Assembly (NCBI GenBank): GCA_963920765.1 | Contig: OY987243.1 | Span: 11,656,001 to 11,720,000, forward strand | Direction of reading: 5' to 3' | DNA from: Ulota crispa | Lineage: Eukaryota; Streptophyta; Bryopsida; Orthotrichales; Orthotrichaceae | DNA: 64,000 nucleotides | In this document: piece after piece, positions 48,301 through 59,000 of the stretch | How positions within the stretch are numbered: position 1 is the stretch's first letter | How the letters are laid out: every line of letters begins with the position of its first letter | Notes under the pieces: generated by a model | The model's input: only the letters and a program-made list of their open reading frames with translations | What the model was told of the DNA's origin: nothing | Database searches by the model: none | Made by a program: the position numbers and the translations under genes

Positions 48301-51300
48301 TGTGACACGATTTTATAAACTTCTAATCTCTGAACATTATTTGTGATTGGACTTTCCTAGCAAGGATTGGCCACCTATCAAGGGATCTCTTCATGCCATT
48401 TATAGGAGCTAAACATAAAAAAAAAAATCTAAATTTTTTGGGTCTATGATGTGATTTTCTTATTTCTAAACTTTGGAATGTTGAGAATTTGTTAAACGTA
48501 ACATGAATATAGATTTTTCTTTCAAAATGCAACATGGTCTTAAAATTGGTTGTACAGCAGGAAATGAGATTTGATAAGACTTTTCTCTACTATGGAGGAT
48601 ATATGTATGCCAAAAATGAACAATCCAGTTGGTATCACATTGATTATATGTATCCTCTTACAATTGTTGCAACAACCTTGATCTCCTTGCTTGCTGTATT
48701 GGGAAGGTATCAATCTATTCTTATCTTGTTGTAAACATCCTTTTCTAGCTATTTTTGGTTTTAAGTCATGTTTAACTACTTAAAAACTATCTAAAGTCCA
48801 TAAGGTAATCATCCACAAATTGCTTTGGTTTGCAAAATATTTGAAAATATTTGCAAAACATTACAAAAATACTTGCAATACTTGCAAAACATGAGGAGAT
48901 TTTTGAATGTTTGACATGAAAAATACATAATTATATGAATTTGTAAGTAGCTAAACATGTCATACTAGTGTTTGGGGAGACACTTTGGCTTCATTGGTTA
49001 AAGCTTGGCATTTCCCATTTCCAATAGGTTTTTTTGCTTTATTGCACATAATGTTTTTTATGTTTTTACTATATTATAATAAAATCAATACTTTAGGTAA
49101 AATTTGACTAATTTTTAGCCGAGAGTTTTAAGCTCTATATGCTTTTTTACAATTTCAACCTATTGACAATACAATACGCTAAATGCCAATTCTCCCCAAA
49201 TATTGCAACATACTATGTTATTTGATATGCATTTCTTAAAATTGAGTCGTAGCTAATATTAATACTATACAAAAACATTTTTGTACCTCTATATTTGAAA
49301 TTTTGAGACTTGGTATATCATTGAATGTATAGAATTACTGTACGGATACTAGAAACTGGTTCAAAGACACTAGGAGCATCAGGGAATGTGCTTTATCCTT
49401 TTGCCACACTAACATTTGCAACATGGGATTTTCATCTCACTTCGTTTGAGGTATTATAAAATTTCACAAATTTTGTGATGTATGAAGTTTAGTTTAGTTT
49501 TTCTACTTTAAACGATTCCCTTTGCATCAACATATGTATATAGTGTACTTGGAACTTTTTTATTTCTTATAGTAACATAATAAGTGAAATAGCAGGGGGC
49601 AACTATTATGCGAAGAGGTATTAGGATGCAATTTCGTGAACGTTTAGCGGATGATAAAAATAAACTAGATAAAACCAAAGAAAAGTCATCTACAATTATA
49701 AAGGTTCACATTTAATATTATGATTATTGTACTATTGTTTTATGGTTCCATATTGGTGGAAATTATTACAAGTTGTGGATTGATTAAAAAAACTAGAAGA
49801 GAATAGAATATAATTAACATTTATTTATTTATTTATTTTTTGTGAAAATTTACAGAGGTATTTAGCTTTATTTTTATTGTGGCCAATGTTGTTGGCAACG
49901 TCAGCTGGATCTGAATATTTCCTAGTAAAATTTGGAAATGAAATAACTGATCGAGTTGGTATGTCTTTTTATTCCATCATAGAAAAAACAAAACTATTCA
50001 AAATAAACAGAAATTTTGAATTTACAAATATTTCAACAATTACAATAATTTATTTCTAAATACGTATTCATTTCCTTGCTGGATGAAAATTTACAACAAA
50101 ACAATTGGTTTTTTTTAATGCATAATATAGTTCAATGAAACTTCAGTACAATATAAGACTATGAAATGTTTTAAGTGACTACTACTTCGTGAAATAAGTC
50201 TTTGCTATTTGGTGGAAAGAGAATGTTAGGACTTTATGCGGATTCGGTGCTTATATCTTTGGTCAACAATATAAGTCCAATATTGGTTAAAACGTTAGTG
50301 CTTATGGAAGATTGGAAACCTGCAACGCATGAAAAAGTGACAATCATGAAACTGTATTTTTTAAGAATTCTTAACCTTTCAACAATCTTATACAGGTTGG
50401 TTTAATCTAAATTTTTAAATAATTTCAACATATCTATAGTAATTTCATGTATCAACCTCACTTGAACTTGCCAACGTTACATTTTTTTTTTGACAATGTT
50501 TTAAGTACCATGAGATAATTATTTTCTATAGAAATGATTAACATTGATTTCCCACATGCATCTAATTCGAATTTTAAAATAAATGTCTTAACCCCTAAAG
50601 GACCATTGTCCCTTCGGGGGACAAATGGGATTTTGGGCAAGTACCTACGGCCTCAATTTTTGTTTTGATTTTTTGAAACTTTTTTTGAAGATAGAAAAAC
50701 ACATTAGCTTTTGGGGAATATAATTTTTATTCCAACTAATGCTAGGGAGCAAAAGTTATGCCCAAATAAGCACAAATTTGGGGACTAGGGGCAGCAAAAA
50801 AAATTCTTATAAAAACTTGAAAAAAAATTTAATTTTTTATTCTCATAGATTATATCTTTATCTATTTTTGGAGCTTTGATTCATTCCATTTAGACTAGTT
50901 ATGAGAAAGTTATGGATAATCTTGTTTTTCGGGCAACTCAAGCAGCTTCTTGAAAAAATAACTTATAAACTTCATTTTTGAATGCACATTTAACATTTTT
51001 TCAAAAAAAGTTGTTGGAAAGGGTGAAGTTTGCTTTCTAGAACAATCTCACCATTGGGATTATTGCATTTCAATTCCATTGCAGGGTTATTAGCAATTTA
51101 AGTTTTTCTTCAATCTCATACCTTCCTCTACCTAATGTTTTTTTAAGGAATGAAAATTAAGTATTCTTTTTTGAAATTTTTTCTCAAGATTCCCAACTCA
51201 ACTTCCCACCATGCAAAAATAGAATTCCAAACTTTGTGGTGCAAAAATTTTAAGTTAAAAATGTTCAAAGTTAAAAGATCTAGTCAAGCAAGGTGCAAAA

Positions 51301-54300
51301 AAAGTTGTTTTTTACTTTTTAAATGCAAATATCTTCCAATCTGTGTGGTCAAAGTTCTTGAGTTTTGTATGACACATTCTTATAATAGTCTAGCAGAAGA
51401 TCCTATAGTCAGATATGCAAAATGCCTAATTTTCAAACTTTTTTACTCTTTGTCATAGAGGTGGCAGTTTTGAGTGTTTTTTGACAAAATAAAGGCCATG
51501 GTCCTTTAGGGGTTAATATACCATTTCTAATTTGTTTTAGTTTCCAAAAAACAGTCTAAAGCATGATGATTAAATATTATTTATTTTCATTTTGAAATTT
51601 TCTCTCTTTTGAGATATTTGACCAGCAAACTAAAAATACTTTATTTCTGATTACTTGGAAATTTTATTTTTCTACAATTTTCAGTACAATTTTTTTTTGA
51701 TGTCATGGCAGAATATGAAGTAATCCATTAGGAATTTACAATTTTGAAGTCCTTACATTCTCTATATGAAGTTCTTAAATTTTGAACATAAATATCAAAA
51801 CTGTATAGAAAAAAATTAGAGACATTTATTTAAGAAGACTTGATTATAACATAAAGTTTTTCCAGTATTTCAGGTCTTATTTAGTGTTGTGGGCCTCATG
51901 GGCAGAAATAGAAGGACAAGCAAAAATTGTGAATTGTCAAAATATTGAAGATTGTAATGACAGTTTTATATGTTGCACAACTGCCAATGTTGGCGAATGG
52001 CATCTCTGTACCACAGCACAGGTTTGTTTGGGATCTTGAGGTCTCTTTTTTGGGTCCTGAGCAGGGTTTTTTTGTGGTTTTCCTACCAATGCTTGTGTGG
52101 CATCCTTTGAAAATGGTTTGTAGCCTGCAGGCTCCATCCTATTTTTGGTTGGAGTTGAAGGTGGCCCCTAGGCATGGATTTTTGTAGTATCGTGGGATTA
52201 TTTGTAGGTAAAAAATATTCATTGACATTTTTTTGAAAATATCTGAATTACCATTGGCATTACTTAATTATTGTATGGAATTGGACGAGGTAGCACCTCA
52301 AATAATTTTAAAGTGATGGCATCAATTTTCAATTTGACCAGAATTTTATAGAAGCCTAGACTGCAATGCAATTTTCATTATTGCAATCTGGCATTTTTTG
52401 AAAAAAAATCCCCTTTTTTTTCTATAGGCTTTGAAGCTCTCCTTTTTTTTTGAGGCAATTGGGCCTTAAATTGCCCAAAAAAAAAACACTGATCCTGAGG
52501 TTTATTTTGCTTTCATAGTCTTAACTCACGTCTTAACTCCTAAACAACCAAGGCACCATATTTTGGTGTCAACAATTCTTAGAACTAAGCTTAAATATTA
52601 TCTTATCAGATCATGGTTTTTTATTCATCATAATAAGCAAATCAAATAAGCAAAATCCTCCTTCAAGTCTACATTTTTGCATCAAAAAATCCAAATTTGG
52701 AAATTAGTGTCCTTAATTTATTTATTCAAATCTTTGTGTGAATGTGTTGATTGCAAAATCAAATATTCTAGTGTTTGAGAGCTCTTGGAGATGGGACTTA
52801 AATACAATTGGTCTTGGGAGACAAATCTCATTGCAAGTTCTTTGGAAAAATTTGCAGTTTGATTTTGAGATTGTGAGGTGCAATAAATTAATTATGGTTA
52901 AGCATGTTATGTATTCAAACTTTGTGTTTTTTAGGTGACTTAGTTCTAGGTTTGATGTGTAAGAATAGTGTTAACCCTTAAACACCCAAGGGGCCAAAAT
53001 ATGGTCTCTCGGTTTTTAAAAATTTTCATGTTTGACTGTTATAATCTTTTCAATGGTACGGTGAAAGGACATGTCCTTTTCCTTAGAGCTCCGGGCCTAT
53101 CTTCACTAACAATCGATATGGTCAATTTTTGTGAATCTCTTTTAGATGATAGTTTGATTGGAATGAGTTCCAAAGAGTTTGAATTTGAGTGAACTTGTGC
53201 TGAGTGCTCCGGGGTTAAAGGCTTTCAATCACTTTCACATATTTGAGCTTTTTATGATCAAATTTTATATTCAAATCCATACTTAGTATTGTTATGTCCC
53301 TTCTTTTGTGTGATCCACAACACATTTGGTTTAATATTATAAAATTCCAGTTTTTTAAAAATGGATAAATTCTATCAAAACTTGAGCTTTTTCTGCTTCT
53401 TTTTTAAAAAACTCCAAGAAAGTCAAAGAAGGGCTTGGCATTTAGGGATTCAAGATAATTGATCAAATTCAAATAATGTATTCTATGCAAAACAAACTTC
53501 AATTTTAAGTATGCTTAAGCATGTAAAACTAAATACAATTGATAGGTCAATGTCTAATTCTATGCTGCATTGTCTTTCTCAATATATCCTGAAATGATAA
53601 CTTTTAAACAGTAAATAACTAATTTTATTTATATTATTACTAGGGGAAATTTCATGGATACCCTTGAAGTTTGCAATATTTTCATAGATACCTCTGCTTT
53701 TTCAGAAATATCACAAATACCCTTGGAATAAAAAAATTAGGCATTTATTTTGTTGTGCATGCCAGTGCCCTTCTTCCTTTGTGCGCACACATAACAAGAA
53801 TGAAGTAGTGTGCACACAAAGGAAGAAGGAAGTGACATGCATAACAAACCAAATACCTATTTTTTTTATCCAACAATATTTGTGATATTTCTGAAAAAGC
53901 AAAGGTATCTATAAAAATATTGCAAACTTCAGGGGTATTCATGAAATTTTCCCTTATTACTTTGATGCAGTGAAGAGGCTTTACATATGAAATAGAGAAA
54001 ATTACATCTTCTATATTTTTAATTCATGTTTAGAATTAAAAGCCTCATGCACACCATCAAAACAACCTCTTTTTCTCATGCTTAACTGCTTATGCAATTT
54101 TAAATGCAAAATAGTTTGAGTGGTGTGATTTACAAGAAATCCAATATTTAAAAGATACAAATGTGCATTATTGTAGGTTGGTTATTGTGTAGCAGGTTGT
54201 ACTGAGAACTGGGTGGCAAATGAGTTGTTGGGGATGATAGTGATCACAACCCTTATGAATGTTGGAGTTGCTATTGTCCAAGCTTTATTTTCTCTCTTTT

Positions 54301-54734
54301 GGTACAAAGTACTTGATTCTTGTTGTAACTAGTTTTCTCTCCATAATTCATATGATGTACTAATCCTAATTGTTGTTATAGCAATATCAAAGTACCAGAC
54401 TTAATTTTCATCAAAATATTACACTGAAGTTTGTAAGCAACTAATTGGGTCATTCCCAATTGTAAAGGAATTCATCATCTCTTTTTATGACGGTAGTCAC
54501 TACAAAATCCATAATAAAAATCAATTCAATTTAAAATAAACGTATAAATTGTGAAGATTTTGAGATTTGCCAAATTGTCATGATTACATCCACTATAAAA
54601 TGCATGCAAAAATGTAACAAACATGTAGAGTTTTTTCTTCTTCTAGTTTCATTTCTTCTGTTACAACATACATGTATACCTACATACATACACATACATA
54701 CATACATACATACATACATACATACATACATACA

Positions 54735-54765
<31 letters not shown>

Positions 54766-56022
54766 GTGTGCAAGCATGTATGTGCACATGTGTACATATG
54801 CTTACACATGCACATGTAAACATGCACTTTTATGATAAGTGGTGAGTCATAACATTCATGTTTATAGCAAGTTTTTACTGCACCATATGTCAGAAAAATA
54901 GTTTATTTGCAATTCATCTATTTTTTGATTTGTTTTCACACTGTATCATATAGAGAATCAATGTTTAATTTGCTGATTTTTTCATTTTGTTTTATTGTAC
55001 TTGGATGCCATTTTTTAAATTAGTGTGTGCAATAATTCATTTCACAATTATTTTCTTTCCCGAAAATGCTTGAAATTTAAAATGTAGTACCTCAAAAGGA
55101 CATATCATTGACCAAACAAAATCCGGAAAACCCTCTATCTTGAGGATTTCTTGTTGTAGATTATATTATATGAAATTCAAATAAAATAGGCAATTTGATT
55201 GTTCAAAACATGAATTTGATGAAAATACTCAACTAGAAATTCATCAGTCAGAAGCTTAGTTTGTGACTATTGTCAAAGCATTTCTTAACCCTTGAATGTT
55301 GGATGGGTGGCCGTGCCTGCCCTCTACAGTGGTTTCTACACTAGTATGGTAGGTGCCCACCCATTAAAAATTTGTTTCTTAAAGTTGCAAAAGTCAATGT
55401 TCACTGCTTGGTGCCCTCATGAAAAGTGCAAGATGGGCGGCATGGGACCTAACACCGTGTTTCTGAATCTTCTTGCAATTTGAGTTATCAAAAATATGAA
55501 TGTATTTGTTAAGATTTTTTTTTTGCCTTCCATGATGCACCATGTGTATATGATCACTTTTGAAAAACAACTTTCTTTCTGTAACTCAATTTGTTTTTTG
55601 GTGACCAGTGGACAATTTTTGTCCCTGTCAACGTCAAGGGTTAAAATGATCTCTTACTAATGTTTTTTTTGTTCTTTTATCTTTTTGAGAATTAATTTTG
55701 AAAGACTTCTACAATAGGGACCAAAAGGGGAGAGTGGGGTTTTTTTCTACAATTTTTTAATTTATTAAAGGATTTGAGCTGACGTGGAAATTGGTGTCTC
55801 AGAGAAAAGGGTCACTTGATATTACAGACTTTGTTGTGGATATAGTGTACATGCAAGCCCTGGTATGGATAACCTCTGTTTTCAGCCCTTTAGCATGTTT
55901 GGCCGGCTGTTTATCCAACTTGGTCACTTTCATTTGCTTCAAGGTACAATTCACTTTATAATATTTAATTATGCCTAAAAGATTGTTTGCATCCAACTGC
56001 ACTTCAACACCTCTAATTAATA

Positions 56023-56068
<46 letters not shown>

Positions 56069-59000
56069 TTTCTTTCTTGAGTTAAAACTGCAGTGAAAAA
56101 ACCAAATTGCAATAACTGCAATAAACAAGGTTTTGATTAACATTATTCTCAACGTATGACAACTGTCAACCGGCTCTTTATAAGGCTTCAAAAATTACTA
56201 AGGAATTGGCTGTTGCAAAAGGTGTTGAGATTCTAAACCAGAAAATGTTAATAGAGATATGAACAAAAATATTCATTCCTCACTCAAGTCCTTCCCATGT
56301 GATCAATTCTTCACCAAATCTAAAATCAATTACATATTTTTGAAGCTTGGAAAGGGAGACAATATGCATTAAAATTTGAAAAGTTGATAATTCCAACTTC
56401 ATGCCTTTAACCCCATGCCAAGTGTAACTTTGCACTATCAAATATGCTATATTCATCAACTTTTAACGTCCCACTTACAAAAAATTTAAGCTTTTAACCA
56501 CCTTTTAAAGCTTGAAATTGCCTCAACTCAAGTAGGCCTCTTGTAGATAGAAAGAGGAATACAATCATACAATGCACTAAAATTTGACATGAGTCAAATT
56601 AGGAGAAGTATTAATAAAAAAAACATTTGGAACAAGCATCAAATTACAATTGAAATGCTTTTAAAATCATTACAAATCCACCATCAGTCTATCACCAATA
56701 TGTTCTCAATATGTTCTTAGAGCTTTCAAGATATGTAAATTCAAACTTTAGATTTGAAAAGAATTGATTACATGGGAAGGGTCTGAGTGAAGAATGGATC
56801 TTTTTATCCACATCTCTGCCAATGGGGGTTTTTCATTTTGATTTTTAAGTTTAATTTCTTTTTCAAGAATAATAGATATTTATTTCCTAAAGTTCAGACT
56901 ATTTGCAATGCCACAAAAACCTACAAGGTGTTGATAATTACCAACTTGTTCACAAGACAAAAGAAAACTAAACCTATGAGATGGTTGGTTGTAGGCAACT
57001 CGTTTTTGCAAGATTTTTGCATCATAAGCATTTTGGAAATATCATATGCGTTTTATTTTTTTAAAATCGCAAATTACTATAAGTTAATTGTAATTGTACC
57101 AAAACCAATTATATTTATTTGCATGGGTCAAAAGCTTGCTTAAACAAAAAAATCCAATATGACGTCTGTGTGTGAAGAACATGGAAGTCTAGTTTCAAAA
57201 TTTTTTGAAGGTTATACAATTGTATGTCAACAAATTTTCTTTTAGATACTTTTAGATAGACATTGTGATTCAAACTAGTACGGGTTCCCAATCCACATTA
57301 TGCTTTTCATTGTAAAAAAATAGAAATTCACATCATTTCAACACCACATAAACGAATTGAAGTTAAAATCTTTTAGAGTTTACTAAGAAAATATTGAACA
57401 TATAATGAAGTGATTAGTATGATCCACAATACGACACTAAGGAGAGCCTGATTGATATTAAAAGAAAAATCAGTTGCATGCTATTTGGTTAATTTTCACG
57501 TGGTCAAGTGAATTTTGTGCTAAAGTGTGTAGCACATAGATATGTGGTATTTGGAAAACATTTCAAAATTTGACAATTTTGTCATTTCATCTTCTAATAC
57601 AATTTTTCTTGCCTTTGTGGTTCATTCAAGAGCACGTTTAAAAATTTATTTGTTATTTTAATATAAATTAAGGCATCAAGTTGATTGTAAGCCCAAAACA
57701 AAGCATTTTCCTGATTTTGCAATTGGTCAAGTGCATTTTATGTTGATGTTCCTTTGTATAAATACATGTGATTTCAAAATAAAATGTGAAAAGCCTTCTT
57801 GTTTGTTATCAATATGTCTAAGGTATGAACACCCATATGCTTTAGTGTCTCCATGATTATCACCTCTAAAATCTTGAAAAATTTGTAAAAGTAAATAGAT
57901 GTAATTACAAGGATGTACAATATGTGAACACAAAATTTTAGTGTTGGTTATGGGTACAATGGCAGTTTGCTTTTTTAAAATTCACAACTTATTCTCACAG
58001 TATCCAAAACACTATATTAGGTAAATTGGGAAAAAGAGTATTTTTTGGGACTTTTGAAGGTTTTAGGTGATTACCTAAAACCAAGCTTAGCTTTTTTTTT
58101 GGTACACGTGCCATCATGTGAGAGGAGGAAGTTGCGAGGGAAAAAATCTTAGTGGCTCATACTAAATTTGATACCTTCAAATTTGGTGTAAGGTGACTTC
58201 TCTGGATCTAGGTGACATATAAATTGGGACACCCCCATTTTCCCAATTTATCTAATATAGTGTTCCAAATAATACATTCGAAAGTGTAAACTTATTATTT
58301 TTTTGTTGCTAACATGACCCTATAATTTACTAGATGTTTAATTTACTAGATGTTTAGTAATAGTCGACATGTTCAAAACCCTTAAACTAAGGCTTATGGG
58401 TGTTCCTACCTTAATAACAATTGAATATTAGCTGCTCAAATTTCACTTACAAAAGTTCTTTGCAATTGTCAATTTCTTGGTCTATCATATATACAAGAAC
58501 CAAGTGCATGATTAGACATGTCGCATTTATTGAAATCTATCCTCGTCATACAATTTTAGACATTTTGGACCTTTGATTTAATTTTAAACTTTGAAAACCA
58601 TTAGAAATATCTTCCAATGTTTATGCAAAACATCAAAAAAATCTCTTGATGCATATGCACAATATAAAAATATTTCCCAATACTTAAGCAGCACATCTAA
58701 TGTTTTCCAATGCTTGTACAAATCAATGAGAGATTTCATGATGTATAGGCAAAACATTTGGAAATCTCTTGACGTTTTTCAGTACGTTTTGGAAACAAAA
58801 TAGAAAACAGATTTCATATTATTTGACTTGGAATTGCCCTAAACTTAGTTAACTACATCATACAAGGACTAATATTGAATTTAGAATTTCAATTTTGTTA
58901 AAGTGGGTGTTAATGAAATGAACAACAACTGAGACTAATTCTTTGAATGTGAAATGGCACTCCAGAATGTATTATTTTACACATGTAAACCAGTGCAAAA

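Noticed and set aside
51150-51458. 102-codon ORF inside the family E element as a transposase
   Set aside because: No DDE/D catalytic pattern or similarity visible; far shorter than any piggyBac transposase (usually about 500-600 residues).
53711-53942. Minus-strand ORFs with Cys/His-rich translations
   Set aside because: They lie entirely in the hairpin MITE and arise from its palindrome.
54531-54827. ORFs with repeated Tyr-Met-Cys-Val or Ile-His-Thr residues
   Set aside because: They are translations of the CATA microsatellite.
31881-55644. CCCTAAA/TTTAGGG units read as interstitial telomeric repeats
   Set aside because: The plant telomere heptamer occurs only once at each site, never in tandem, and always next to TTAA with a mirrored partner, so a transposon end explains it better.
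56787-57143. 118-codon hydrophobic plus-strand ORF as a separate gene or TMC exon
   Set aside because: Low-complexity Phe/Ile/Lys content from AT-rich DNA, no TMC similarity, and exons 11 and 12 already join in phase across it.
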